Shown here in pieces: positions 1 through 7,664 of a DNA stretch of 26,386 nt. The stretch comes from JBBRQP01 sp038226175. Its GTDB lineage: Bacteria > Cyanobacteriota > Cyanobacteriia > Gloeobacterales > Anthocerotibacteraceae. Where the stretch lies: contig JBBRQP010000039.1 in the NCBI GenBank assembly GCA_038226175.1, positions 1 to 26,386 of the forward strand, read 5' to 3'. A program made the translations under genes and the position numbers. Under the pieces are notes generated by a model that worked only from the letters and a program-made list of their open reading frames with translations, ran no database searches and was not told the origin of the DNA. Every line of letters starts with the position of its first letter. Position 1 is the first letter of the stretch.

Positions 1-109
1 ACCAAATAATTTGCAGGTGGGTGCGTTCCACCCCGTCCGTTGCTTGGCGGTAGCGCTTTTCTAATTCTTCCACACTCAGGTGGTTCACAAGACTAAGGTT
101 CTTTACCAT
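1..109 (-). mobile_element. IS630-family transposase, N-terminal 36 residues (runs off the left edge)
   Basis: Reading the minus strand from an ATG at 109-107 gives an uninterrupted frame to the window edge, beginning MVKNLSLVNHLSVEELEK and continuing through RYRQATDGVERTHLQIIW. This is the usual N-terminus of one large group of cyanobacterial IS630-family transposases, just before their helix-turn-helix. The catalytic DDE domain would lie to the left, outside the window. IS630 elements insert at TA dinucleotides and duplicate them; two TA pairs at 134-137 lie where the adjacent host gene loses its expected sequence, so the element end is probably there. The other end and the terminal inverted repeat cannot be checked here. 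Family assignment is by recognition of the N-terminal sequence. Confidence 0.8.
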
Positions 110-112
110 ACC

Positions 113-1861
113 TTATTCTATAAGCGGAAAGTGTATAACACTAATCTTGCCTGTCGTCGCCCCACTCGGAACTTCGACCTTGAGCTCTTTACCAGAAACT
201 ACTGTGACTTTAAAAGCGGTGGTAGCCGTGTTGTTGAACCTTACCTGGGTTGCGCAGCCAAAATTAGTTCCAGTGATGGTGATGGGTTTACCTACTGCCC
301 CACTCGCTGGCGTAAAGCTGGCAATGCTGGGTAAAGGAGCAGCGGTGATGATAAAAGGTTCGGCAGAAGTTGCAGTACCTAGATCAGTGGTCACGGATAT
401 CAGGCCACTAGTGGCGTCACATGGCACAGAAGCATTAACTTGAGTCGGCGGTTCAACTTTAGAAAGGGTTGCAGAGGTGTTGTTAAACTTGACACTTGCT
501 CCAGCTAAGTCAGTACCGATGATCTCAACGCGAGACCCCCTGCTGCCAGAAAGTGGTCTAAAGCTGGTAAGGGTTGGAGCTACTGGCAAGGCTAGGTTAA
601 ATACTGTTCCAAACAAAGAAATAGTAGTCCCATAGAGTTTACCGTCACTACCTTGTACCAACCCAGCATATGGATTAGCTCCACTAGCATCAGTAAAGTT
701 AACGAGGGTAGTGAGAACACTAGTGGGGGTCATCTTGAATACTGTGCCACAGCCAGAAGAGCAAATAGTAGGAAAACTTCCCCCATACTCGGTAGTCCCG
801 TAGAAATTACCATCATTGCCTTGTACCAACTCAGCATACGGAAGAGCCCCATTAGTGAGATTAAATTTAACGAGAGTAGTGAGAACACCAGTGGGGGTCA
901 TTTTAAACACCGTGCCACAGCCAACGGGGCAACTAGAACTAAAACTCCCCCCATAGGTAGTAGTCCCATAGAAGTTACCGTCACTGCCTTGTATCAACCC
1001 AGCATATGGATTAGCTCCATTTAGAAAATTTCCATTGGTGTCATAGTCAAAGTTAACAAGGGTAGTGAGAACACCAGTGGGAGTCATTTTGAATACTGCC
1101 CCACCACCTTCAGAACTCCCCCCTCCAACAGTAGTGCTATAGAAGTTGCTGTCACTGCCCTGCACTAATTTAGCTGTAGGAAAGTATCCATTAGGAAAGG
1201 TGTTGGTAGCTGAATCAACAAGGAAACTGAATAAAGTGGTAAGAGCACCACTGGGGGTCATCTTAAATACTGTGCCACAGCCAAGATCACTATAGCCAGT
1301 ACATTTTTCTCCCCCATAGGAAGTAGTACCATAGAAGTCACCGTCGCTGCCTTGAATCAGCCCAGCATATGGATAAGCCCCATTAGCCATATCAAAAGTA
1401 ACGAGGGTAGTGAGAAGACCAGTGGGAGTCATTTTAAACACTGTCCCAGAGCCGGCAATTCCTCCTCCAAAGGTAGTAGTCCCATAGAAGTTACCGTCAC
1501 TGCCTTGTACCAACCCAGCAGTTGGAGAAGCCCCATTATTGGAGAAGAAATTGTTGGAGTACGAGTAGCCAAAGTTAACGAGGGTAGTGAGAGCACCACT
1601 AGGGGTCATTTTAAACACTGTCCCACCTCCAGAACTCCCCCCCTCAGCAGTAGTACCATAGAAGTTGCCATCACTACCTTGTACCAACCCTGCCTTTGGA
1701 GAATTCCCTTGATAGGAGTCAAAATTAACAAGGGTAGTGAGAGCCTGAGCCTGTGTAGGAGCTGTAGCTAGTAGGCAGCTCACAGAACCTATCGCCAAAA
1801 TGCTAATCAATGATTGAATTTTTGAGGCAAACGTTTGTCGGGTTAACGAATCAGTAAGCAT
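113..1861 (-). CDS. Secreted GloVer tandem-repeat protein with IPT/TIG domains, C-terminus truncated by an IS
   Basis: A 582-residue protein if started at the ATG at 1861, which has AGAGG about 8 nt upstream; an in-frame ATG 13 codons further upstream has less support. Residues 1-38 form a signal peptide ending near TQAQA. Seven repeats follow (roughly residues 40-420), each with the pattern AGLVQGSDGNFYGTT, a glycine-rich stretch, then GTVFKMTP and LTTLVNF. This is the GloVer repeat, probably building a beta-propeller-like extracellular domain. Two IPT/TIG immunoglobulin-like domains follow. The second ends abruptly after GKISV and is replaced by seven residues (IHFPLIE) that appear to be encoded by IS630 DNA, so the native C-terminus, perhaps including an anchor, is lost. 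Function unknown; cell-surface or secreted role inferred. Extra cysteine pairs occur in repeats 3, 5 and 6. Confidence 0.85.
   Translation of the reverse strand: MLTDSLTRQTFASKIQSLISILAIGSVSCLLATAPTQAQALTTLVNFDSYQGNSPKAGLVQGSDGNFYGTTAEGGSSGGGTVFKMTPSGALTTLVNFGYSYSNNFFSNNGASPTAGLVQGSDGNFYGTTTFGGGIAGSGTVFKMTPTGLLTTLVTFDMANGAYPYAGLIQGSDGDFYGTTSYGGEKCTGYSDLGCGTVFKMTPSGALTTLFSFLVDSATNTFPNGYFPTAKLVQGSDSNFYSTTVGGGSSEGGGAVFKMTPTGVLTTLVNFDYDTNGNFLNGANPYAGLIQGSDGNFYGTTTYGGSFSSSCPVGCGTVFKMTPTGVLTTLVKFNLTNGALPYAELVQGNDGNFYGTTEYGGSFPTICSSGCGTVFKMTPTSVLTTLVNFTDASGANPYAGLVQGSDGKLYGTTISLFGTVFNLALPVAPTLTSFRPLSGSRGSRVEIIGTDLAGASVKFNNTSATLSKVEPPTQVNASVPCDATSGLISVTTDLGTATSAEPFIITAAPLPSIASFTPASGAVGKPITITGTNFGCATQVRFNNTATTAFKVTVVSGKELKVEVPSGATTGKISVIHFPLIE
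600..1745 (-). repeat. Seven tandem GloVer repeats at DNA level
   Basis: The repeats are visible in the DNA as recurring blocks: a conserved segment meaning QGSDGNFYGTT, a variable glycine-rich segment, and a segment meaning TVFKMTP followed by LTTLVNF. Unit length varies from about 120 to 190 bp because the glycine-rich segment and the segment between blocks differ in length. The variation is always in multiples of three, so the reading frame is kept. Unit 7 is degenerate and lacks the TVFKMTP block. Confidence 0.85.
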
Positions 1862-1928
1862 GATTACCTCTAAATAATGGGGGAGCATTCGGCAAAGCAA
1901 AAATCTTTTTGATGAAATAACAAAAGTT

Positions 1929-1957
1929 TTAATATTAGGATAAAAAAACTTTGTTAA
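1929..1957 (-). promoter_or_regulatory. Predicted sigma-70-type promoter of the GloVer gene
   Basis: On the minus strand TTAACA (1957-1952) and TATTAA (1934-1929) are separated by 17 nt, giving a start near 1922 and a leader of about 60 nt. The match is moderate (5 of 6 and 4 of 6). The surrounding 1901-2055 is AT-rich and also holds a 7-bp hairpin at 1997-2013 (GAACTAA/TTAGTTC) without a T tract. Confidence 0.4.
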
Positions 1958-2055
1958 TAAGATTTTTTCATGCCAAGCATAGCATGTCAGCTTAGTGAAC
2001 TAAAAATTAGTTCCTTAAAGTATTGATTCTTAAGTAGCTATAGTTAACCTGAAAC

Positions 2056-3660
2056 CTATAAAGGTGCAATCGCCAAAAACTGTAACTTCGGATTACGACT
2101 TTGCATTTGGTCAATAGCCCATTCATTTTTGAATAGCACCACAGTTCGCCCAAAAAAATCTTTGACCGTCATCGTATCGGGATAGCGACTCATCGACGCA
2201 ATTAGATCTGGCTCTCCAATGATCCAACGCGCAACTTTATAGGGCAGTGATTCCAGATAAGTTTCCACGCCATATTCCGCTTCCATACGTGCTTGAATTA
2301 CCTCAAATTGTAATTGTCCGACAGCAGCCAAGATCGGGTCGCGGCGGCTTTCATCCAAATCATGCATGACCTGCACGGCACCCTCTTGACTCAACTGCTC
2401 AATCCCTTTAGTAAAATTTTTGTACTTGGATGGATTCGGATTGCGCAGCAAAGCAAATAACTCCGGCGGAAACTGTGGAATCCCCTCAAAACGAATCGGT
2501 TTACCTACACACACCGTATCCCCAATTGCGAACACACCAGGATTAGTAAGCCCGATAATATCCCCGGCATAGGCTTCTTCGATAACCTCGCGCTCCTGCC
2601 CAAAAAGCTTTTGAGGACGGGTAAGGCGGATCTTGCGCCCAGTGCGGACATGGTTGACCGTCATATCTTTTTCAAAGCGACCCGAACAGACCCGCAAAAA
2701 AGCGATGCAATCGCGATGTTTAGGATCCATATTGGCTTGGATTTTGAACACAAATCCTGAGAAAGCATCACCGGTCGGGTCAATCGGTTCACCTTCTACG
2801 GTGCGCGCTGTCGGACGCAACGCCATCTCCACAAAGGTATCTAAAAAGAGTTGTACCCCAAAATTGGACATCGCCGAACCAAAGAACACGGGCGTGATTT
2901 TACCTGCTTGTACTTGATTGAGATCAAAACTATCGCCTGCGACATCTAAAATTTCTAATTCTTCACGAAACTGACGATAGGTCTGCTCATCGGTGAGATT
3001 ACGAATCTGGGAATCTTCGATACTGCTAACTTTAACTGGAGCCCGTTTGCGCCCATGTTCACTACCGTCAAAGAGGTGAATTTGTTGGTGTAAACGGTCA
3101 TAAACACCCTTAAAGGTTGGCCCCATGCCAATAGGCCAATTGACAGGAAAAACACCAAGACCCAAAATATTTTCTAACTCGTCTAGCAACTGTAAAGGTT
3201 CTTGTCCCGGACGATCCAACTTATTGATAAAGGTAAAAATTGGAATACCCCGCCGCTTACATACTTCAAATAGTTTACGGGTTTGCGGTTCGATACCTTT
3301 AGCTGCATCAATCAACATCACAGCATTATCTACTGCAGTCAAAGTGCGATAGGTATCCTCAGAGAAATCTTGGTGACCGGGCGTATCCAAAAGATTAATT
3401 TGATGTTCGGCATAGGGAAATTGGAGTACCGTCGAGGTAATCGAAATTCCCCGTTGTTGTTCGAGAGCCATCCAATCCGAAGTTGCTGCCCGATGATTGC
3501 GTTTAGCACGTACCGAACCAGCTAATTCAATCGCGCCTCCGTAGAGAAGCAGTTTTTCGGTGAGAGTGGTTTTGCCCGCATCGGGATGCGAGATAATCGC
3601 AAAGGTACAGCGCCGCTGCACTTGTGCTACGAGTTCTTGGTGGGAAAGCAGTTCGAGCAT
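2056..3660 (-). CDS. prfC: Peptide chain release factor 3 (RF3)
   Basis: A 534-residue translational GTPase that removes RF1/RF2 from the ribosome after peptide release; cytoplasmic. The Walker A/G1 motif SHPDAGKTT is at residues 24-32, the G3 motif DTPGHQDF follows, and NKLDR is the G4 motif. The RF3-specific C-terminal part is present (GAVQVMHDLDESRRDPILAAVGQLQFEV region). The frame is open up to a GTG at 3711 directly abutting the pyrC stop, but family alignment favours the ATG at 3660, which gives the usual N-terminus MLELLSHQELVAQVQRR and normal length. No strong Shine-Dalgarno sequence precedes it. It lies 51 nt downstream of pyrC on the same strand and is probably cotranscribed with it. 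Notably the same window carries prfB, whose product RF3 acts on. Confidence 0.95.
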   Translation of the reverse strand: MLELLSHQELVAQVQRRCTFAIISHPDAGKTTLTEKLLLYGGAIELAGSVRAKRNHRAATSDWMALEQQRGISITSTVLQFPYAEHQINLLDTPGHQDFSEDTYRTLTAVDNAVMLIDAAKGIEPQTRKLFEVCKRRGIPIFTFINKLDRPGQEPLQLLDELENILGLGVFPVNWPIGMGPTFKGVYDRLHQQIHLFDGSEHGRKRAPVKVSSIEDSQIRNLTDEQTYRQFREELEILDVAGDSFDLNQVQAGKITPVFFGSAMSNFGVQLFLDTFVEMALRPTARTVEGEPIDPTGDAFSGFVFKIQANMDPKHRDCIAFLRVCSGRFEKDMTVNHVRTGRKIRLTRPQKLFGQEREVIEEAYAGDIIGLTNPGVFAIGDTVCVGKPIRFEGIPQFPPELFALLRNPNPSKYKNFTKGIEQLSQEGAVQVMHDLDESRRDPILAAVGQLQFEVIQARMEAEYGVETYLESLPYKVARWIIGEPDLIASMSRYPDTMTVKDFFGRTVVLFKNEWAIDQMQSRNPKLQFLAIAPL

Positions 3661-3711
3661 AATCTTTATCTTGGCACAAAAATCTTTGATCCCATATTTT
3701 GTAAGCTGCAC

Positions 3712-4749
3712 CTAGTCTGGCAGGCACTGCCAAACAACCTGTTCACCCGCCCGCATCGGAATGACGATATCTTTGCCAAAAGGCAACTGATCAGGCATAG
3801 TCCAGTTTTTTTTATGTAACGTAATGGTAGTTTTATTGCGCTCCAGCCCATAAAAATCTGCCCCATAAAAACTAGCGAACCCCTCTAATTTATCTAGGGC
3901 ATCAGCTTGTTCAAAAACCTCAGCATAGAGTTCTAGGGCAAGTGGCGCGGTATAAATGCCCGCACACCCACAACTTGCTTCTTTGGTTTGTCGTCCGTGG
4001 GGCGCGCTGTCGGTACCCAAAAAGAACTTGGGATTAGCACTTATGGCAGCGGCAACTAAGGCTAAACGGTGCCGCTCACGTTTTAATATCGGTAGACAGT
4101 AATAGTGAGGACGTATCCCACCGCTAAACATCTGATTGCGGTTTAGCAAAAGATGATGCGCCGTAATCGTTGCTCCCACATAGGCCGAGGCCGATTCAAC
4201 AAATTGAACCGCATCAGCCGTAGTGATATGTTCGAGCACTAGGCGTAAGCGCGGGAAGGCGGTACACAAGGGCAGCAAAATTTCATCAATAAATACTTTC
4301 TCCCGATCAAAAACATCTACTTCACTACGCACAACCTCGCCGTGAACTAACAGTGGTACCCCCAATTCCTCCATCACCGCCAAGGTCGCATAGGTTTTGT
4401 AAATATCGGTAACCCCTGCCGCCGAATTGGTCGTAGCACCAGCAGGATAGAGCTTAATGCCATGGATTAGCCCACTAGCATGGGCTTGTTTGATCTCATC
4501 TACCGCAGTCTGGTCAGTCAAATACAGTGTCAGCAGCGGCTCAAAATCTAGCCCCGCTGGGATTGCTGCAATAATACGCTCTCGATAGGCTATGGCCTGA
4601 GCCGTGGTTGTCACCGCAGGCCTGAGGTTGGGCATAATCATAGCTCTGCGGAAACAGCGGGCAGTATCGGCAACTACCTGAGCTAAAACTGCACCATCGC
4701 GTAGATGCACATGCCAATCGTCAGGTTGGGTCAAGGTCAAAGTCGTCAT
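3712..4749 (-). CDS. pyrC: Dihydroorotase, class II (PyrC type)
   Basis: Converts N-carbamoyl-L-aspartate to dihydroorotate, the third step of UMP synthesis. The 345 residues match the length of the short E. coli-type enzyme (348). Metal and active-site residues are in place: H13 and H15 in DWHVHLRDG, the lysine to be carboxylated K99 in GIKLYPAGATTNS, H136, H174 in LEHITT, and D247 in GTDSAPH. The substrate-binding residues of LRDG and MPNLRP are also present. It starts at ATG 4749, and only 55 nt separate it from the -strand/+strand divergence point with the first possible start of the Crp-like gene. First gene of a probable two-gene unit with prfC; no functional link between the two is known. 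Confidence 0.96.
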   Translation of the reverse strand: MTTLTLTQPDDWHVHLRDGAVLAQVVADTARCFRRAMIMPNLRPAVTTTAQAIAYRERIIAAIPAGLDFEPLLTLYLTDQTAVDEIKQAHASGLIHGIKLYPAGATTNSAAGVTDIYKTYATLAVMEELGVPLLVHGEVVRSEVDVFDREKVFIDEILLPLCTAFPRLRLVLEHITTADAVQFVESASAYVGATITAHHLLLNRNQMFSGGIRPHYYCLPILKRERHRLALVAAAISANPKFFLGTDSAPHGRQTKEASCGCAGIYTAPLALELYAEVFEQADALDKLEGFASFYGADFYGLERNKTTITLHKKNWTMPDQLPFGKDIVIPMRAGEQVVWQCLPD

Positions 4750-4766
4750 AGCAAAATCCCTAAAAC

Positions 4767-4795
4767 TTGATGAGGCGAATATGCTTCACTACGAT
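4767..4795 (+). promoter_or_regulatory. Candidate promoter of the Crp-like gene
   Basis: TTGATG (4767-4772) and TACGAT (4790-4795) with a 17-nt spacer would start transcription near 4802, inside the short divergent region with pyrC. Each box matches consensus in 4 of 6 positions, so this is tentative. Confidence 0.3.
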
Positions 4796-4825
4796 ACGCT
4801 ATAGGTGGTAGCTAGGAACACACAA

Positions 4826-5611
4826 GTGGAAAGTACTACGGCAAATTTGACTCACTTCTTGTGCCAACAAACCTATCTCTTTCGTGACCTGTCCGAATCA
4901 CTGGTGGCACAATACTTACCCGAACATGATTTAACGGTTCAAAAACTTTATCCCAACCGTCCTATTTTCATGTCTCACCAGCCTGATGAGACCATCGATA
5001 CACTCTATCTAGTCCTGACAGGCGGGCCAGTAATTGCCCGTAGTGCGCCTCTTGATCGTGTGATTTCGCTGACCTATCAAGGGGGATCTTTTGGTGAACA
5101 GGATTTACCTTTTTCGTATGCTCCGGCTTGGACAGCCTTTCCGACTCTGTTTGAACCTTACAAAAGTACAACGGTGTTGCGCATTCCCCTGGTCAATTTG
5201 ATTGCCTTCTACCAAAATGTTCCCGAATTCCAAAAACGTTATGATGATGTCTTTCGTCTACGGTGTCAATTTAACTATCACTTACTTAATATTGGTCCTT
5301 ATCCGCCTCAGGCTGTAGCCGGATTATTGCGGGCGATTATTTATCAAGAAAGATTTCTAGGATTTCAGCCTTATATCGAAAAAAGTGGACAGGAATATTA
5401 TGATTTGGATTTACCTAGTGATTTGATTAGTCGTGCTTGTCAACTCAATCAACGTACGGTCGAACAGGTCTTAGAAGGCTTACGGATGCAAAAAATTATC
5501 ACCGAAGTACCGGCTGATGAAGATATCATTCGCGTGATCAATCCTGAAGCCCTCAAAGAAATCTACGGCTCGACTCGGCATAAGCTCTCTTGGTGGCCTT
5601 TGCGTAAATAA
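4826..5611 (+). CDS. Crp/Fnr-family transcriptional regulator (cyanobacterial type)
   Basis: A 261-residue protein if it starts at GTG 4826, which has AGGA at 4814-4817 with 8-nt spacing; the upstream in-frame GTG at 4805 would add seven residues but has no ribosome site. Residues of about 15-150 resemble a cyclic-nucleotide-binding beta-barrel (VQKLYPNRPIFMSHQPDETIDTLYLVLTGG, then GGSFGEQDLPF), and the C-terminal part (LPSDLISRACQLNQRTVEQVLEGLRMQKII) fits a winged helix with recognition helix NQRTVEQVLEGL. The phosphate-binding cassette is not the canonical GELAL-R-A-A form of cAMP-binding Crp, so the ligand may differ or be absent. Targets unknown. It is a lone gene divergent from pyrC. Confidence 0.75.
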   Translation: MESTTANLTHFLCQQTYLFRDLSESLVAQYLPEHDLTVQKLYPNRPIFMSHQPDETIDTLYLVLTGGPVIARSAPLDRVISLTYQGGSFGEQDLPFSYAPAWTAFPTLFEPYKSTTVLRIPLVNLIAFYQNVPEFQKRYDDVFRLRCQFNYHLLNIGPYPPQAVAGLLRAIIYQERFLGFQPYIEKSGQEYYDLDLPSDLISRACQLNQRTVEQVLEGLRMQKIITEVPADEDIIRVINPEALKEIYGSTRHKLSWWPLRK

Positions 5612-5789
5612 CATCAGCAAATTTATATATTGTTATTCAGCTATCAACCAGTGACTTGTTGGTTTACGACTCCTGCCATTGATATTGCGAATACAGCATG
5701 GAGCTTCCTAGCCGTCTAGCTAAATCTAGGATTCGGGGATGTTTTAAAAAAAAAGTATATTAAAATTTACTTCCTGAGAGAGATTTTTA

Positions 5790-5818
5790 CACTAGATGAA
5801 TTCACTAGAGTTGTGAAT
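5790..5818 (+). promoter_or_regulatory. CACTAGA direct repeats and ATTCAC/GTGAAT inverted repeat before the stress gene
   Basis: CACTAGA occurs at 5790-5796 and again at 5803-5809 (13-bp period), overlapped by ATTCAC (5800-5805) and its inverse GTGAAT (5813-5818). The cluster sits 27-55 nt upstream of the YflT-like gene, just after an A/T-rich tract (5742-5770) containing TATATTAAAAT. The arrangement resembles an operator, possibly for the nearby regulator, but this is inference. The rest of 5612-5844 shows no gene. Confidence 0.35.
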
Positions 5819-5844
5819 GAAATAGTTGTGCTGAGGTAATTTAC

Positions 5845-6411
5845 ATGTCTGACAACCATCGCGTTGCTGGTACTTTTATCAGTCAAGTCGAGTTAGAGCG
5901 GGCCTTATTTCATCTGCGTGAAACAGGCTTTGATATGAATAAAGTGTCGCTGTTAGCCAAAGACGAAGTTCACCAACCCGAAACCATTGCCGGAGTTGAA
6001 GTAAGTGACAAAGTTGGTAACCAGTCCGGTGAAGGCGCATCAACAGGTGCTGTGACCGGTGGCTTGGCGGGTGGCTTGACTGGATTGCTGGTGGGCATTG
6101 GTGCTTTAGCTATTCCTGGTATTGGCCCGGTTATGACGGCAGGCGCGATTGGTACCGCTATCGCCTCAGCAGTCTCTGGCGGAGCCATCGGCGCAGCTGC
6201 GGGTGGGTTGACTGGTGCTCTGGTGGGTATGGGTATCCCCGAAGAAAGATCTAGTGACTATGGCAACGTGATTGATAACGGCGGTTATTTAGTTTTTGTA
6301 GATGGTCGTGATGAAGAAGTGCAGCAAGCTGGCAAAATTCTTCAAGACCGTGGCATGCAACATTACAGCTATTACCCAGCGACGGTTTTGCGTTCTTTCC
6401 CTAATACCTAA
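5845..6411 (+). CDS. YflT-like general stress protein with central glycine zipper
   Basis: 188 residues, ATG with GAGG 8 nt upstream. Residues 5-50 (RVAGTFISQVELERALFHLRETGFDMNKVSLLAKD) resemble the heat-induced stress protein YflT / GSP17M N-terminal domain. Residues 65-135 are a long glycine/alanine-rich stretch with GxxxG spacing (TGGLAGGLTGLLVGIGALAIPGIGPV, GGAIGAAAGGLTGALVGMGIP) of the kind that packs helices in membranes. The C-terminal part (GGYLVFVDGRDEEVQQAGKIL) looks like a second copy of the alpha/beta fold. Such proteins are common in cyanobacteria with no settled biochemical role; a membrane-associated stress function is inferred. It is followed after 30 nt by a BON lipoprotein, a pairing that suggests an envelope-stress operon. 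Confidence 0.75.
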   Translation: MSDNHRVAGTFISQVELERALFHLRETGFDMNKVSLLAKDEVHQPETIAGVEVSDKVGNQSGEGASTGAVTGGLAGGLTGLLVGIGALAIPGIGPVMTAGAIGTAIASAVSGGAIGAAAGGLTGALVGMGIPEERSSDYGNVIDNGGYLVFVDGRDEEVQQAGKILQDRGMQHYSYYPATVLRSFPNT

Positions 6412-6441
6412 TCATCCACCTCACTAAACGGAAGCACTCTG

Positions 6442-6909
6442 ATGAACAAGAATAATTCTTTACCCTGGCTTAGTTTACCCTTGCTACTGTTGCTTGGGGC
6501 TTGCGGTTCGACGACGACACCTGCGATGAACGGTACAGCCAAAGATCAATCTTCAGCTATGGCTCCGACGAGCGGTGGCGATAAGACGGCTCTCGGTGAT
6601 CAATCTGCGGACAAAAATCAAGCTGATGCCAGCAGTGACCTACGCCGTAAACAACTCAACTCCGATATCCGGGCGCGCGAACAACGGGCGACCGATACTG
6701 TAAGCGATGGCGATATTGAGAGCAAAGTGCGCAGTAAACTCGAAGCCAATCTTCCGCGCCGTGCCCTAACTATCAAAGCGATTGACGGAGTGGTGACCCT
6801 CAAAGGCAAAGTCAGCGATGCCGCCGAGATCGACAAGGCAATTGCTCTTACCAAAGAGATCAATGGCGTTAAAGAAGTCCAATCCGACTTGGTCTTGGGC
6901 GCAAGCTAG
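6442..6909 (+). CDS. BON-domain lipoprotein (OsmY-like)
   Basis: 155 residues with a lipoprotein signal: basic start MNKNN, hydrophobic core, lipobox LGAC with C21 as the modified cysteine. Residues 22-85 form a low-complexity Ser/Thr/Asp/Ala-rich linker. Residues of about 88-153 form one BON domain (SDGDIESKVRSKLEAN, then the motif IDGVVTLKGKVSDAAEIDKA and VKEVQSDL), a fold that binds phospholipid and is found in OsmY-type envelope-stress proteins. It should be anchored to a membrane facing the periplasm. GGAAG-like purines (cggaag) precede the ATG weakly. Spacing of 30 nt to the upstream stress gene indicates cotranscription. Confidence 0.85.
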   Translation: MNKNNSLPWLSLPLLLLLGACGSTTTPAMNGTAKDQSSAMAPTSGGDKTALGDQSADKNQADASSDLRRKQLNSDIRAREQRATDTVSDGDIESKVRSKLEANLPRRALTIKAIDGVVTLKGKVSDAAEIDKAIALTKEINGVKEVQSDLVLGAS

Positions 6910-6941
6910 CCAGAGTAGAGCTCCTGACTTTTTTAAATAGT

Positions 6942-6980
6942 CAAGCCCAGCTAACTCAGCCCCAACGTTAGCTGGACTTG
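6942..6980. other. Strong hairpin after the BON gene, without a T tract
   Basis: CCAGCTAAC (6947-6955) pairs perfectly with GTTAGCTGG (6967-6975), and CAAG/CTTG extends it at 6942-6945/6977-6980 across one mismatch. It lies 33 nt beyond the BON stop. Lacking a run of T on either side, it is not a canonical intrinsic terminator; it could stabilise the 3' end or attenuate transcription. Confidence 0.5.
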
Positions 6981-7103
6981 ATTGCTTATGACCAGCGACG
7001 CAGCTTCTTTTCGTCGTAAAGGCGTATTCTAGGCTTGAGAAAGACCCTCCGCCCCAAGTTTGGGGAGCGAAACAAGGGAAAACGGTATGCGTTAAGTTTA
7101 TTT

Positions 7104-7132
7104 TTGTTACATTTCTTGACATTAGCTATGAT
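7104..7132 (+). promoter_or_regulatory. Predicted promoter of the CCB1 gene
   Basis: TTGTTA (7104-7109) and TATGAT (7127-7132, 5 of 6 matches) are separated by exactly 17 nt, giving a start near 7139 and a leader of about 25 nt to the GTG at 7164. A small hairpin CCCCA-AGTT-TGGGG lies upstream at 7052-7065. Confidence 0.45.
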
Positions 7133-7163
7133 GAGAGTAACACCCTCCAGGTAAAGACGGATT

Positions 7164-7664
7164 GTGGTCACACAGATTGCCTTTTATTCAACTTTGGTGT
7201 TGACCCTTTTGATTGCGGTGGGGCTATTTTTTTTCCTACGGGCTTCGGTTAAAGACCGTACCCAGCAAGCAACATTTATCAGTGATGTCGCCCCAGAGAT
7301 CTTGCGTCCCCGTCTGACTGCGTATTTTCAGCAACGGGCTTATCGCTTAGTGGAGTCTGGTACGGTTTTGACCTATCGCGGCACAGTCCAGCCCAGCTTA
7401 TTCCTAGCTGTATTTCTCTCATTGTTAGCCTTGGCTGGACTCGGGAGTGTGGGCTTGGTATTTGCTTTTTTGACAGGGAGTAGTCTTTGGTTTGGATTTG
7501 TGATCCTAGCGCCCATTGCAGGCATTTTTTATTGGCGTAAGGCACAGCGACCCGAGGCGGTGCAGTTACGCTTAGATATTGCGCCCCAGACCACGCATAT
7601 CCATGTCAAAGCTCACCGTGATGAACTAGAAAAATTTAAGTTGGCTTTTGGGTTTGAGGACTAG
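7164..7664 (+). CDS. CCB1-like cofactor assembly factor for cytochrome b6f (DUF3529)
   Basis: 166 residues starting at GTG. Residues 4-26 form a membrane helix followed by the family hallmark FFFLRASVKDRTQ. A soluble segment holds YFQQRAYRLVESG and the TYRGTVQPSLFLAVFLSLLAL motif, leading to two further membrane helices (about 78-100 and 103-124) and FYWRKAQRPE. This fits the cyanobacterial/plastid CCB1 (cofactor assembly of complex C subunit B) family, which takes part in covalent attachment of heme ci to cytochrome b6 in the thylakoid or, in Gloeobacter-like cells, the cytoplasmic membrane. Assignment rests on recognition of these motifs. Its TAG stop overlaps the stop codon of the convergent gene in a CTAG tetranucleotide. 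Confidence 0.75.
   Translation: MVTQIAFYSTLVLTLLIAVGLFFFLRASVKDRTQQATFISDVAPEILRPRLTAYFQQRAYRLVESGTVLTYRGTVQPSLFLAVFLSLLALAGLGSVGLVFAFLTGSSLWFGFVILAPIAGIFYWRKAQRPEAVQLRLDIAPQTTHIHVKAHRDELEKFKLAFGFED

Noticed and set aside
600..1745. Regularly spaced repeats that could look like a CRISPR or other repeat array.
   Set aside because: Units are 120-190 bp, vary in multiples of three and encode a clear protein repeat; they are coding repeats.
653..1771. Open frames on the plus strand across the GloVer repeats (about 653-1024 and 1352-1771).
   Set aside because: They are antisense to the repeats, show only mirrored repetition, and have no ribosome sites or family likeness.
6942..6980. The hairpin after the BON gene as an intrinsic terminator.
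   Set aside because: No T tract follows on either strand; it is listed only as a hairpin.
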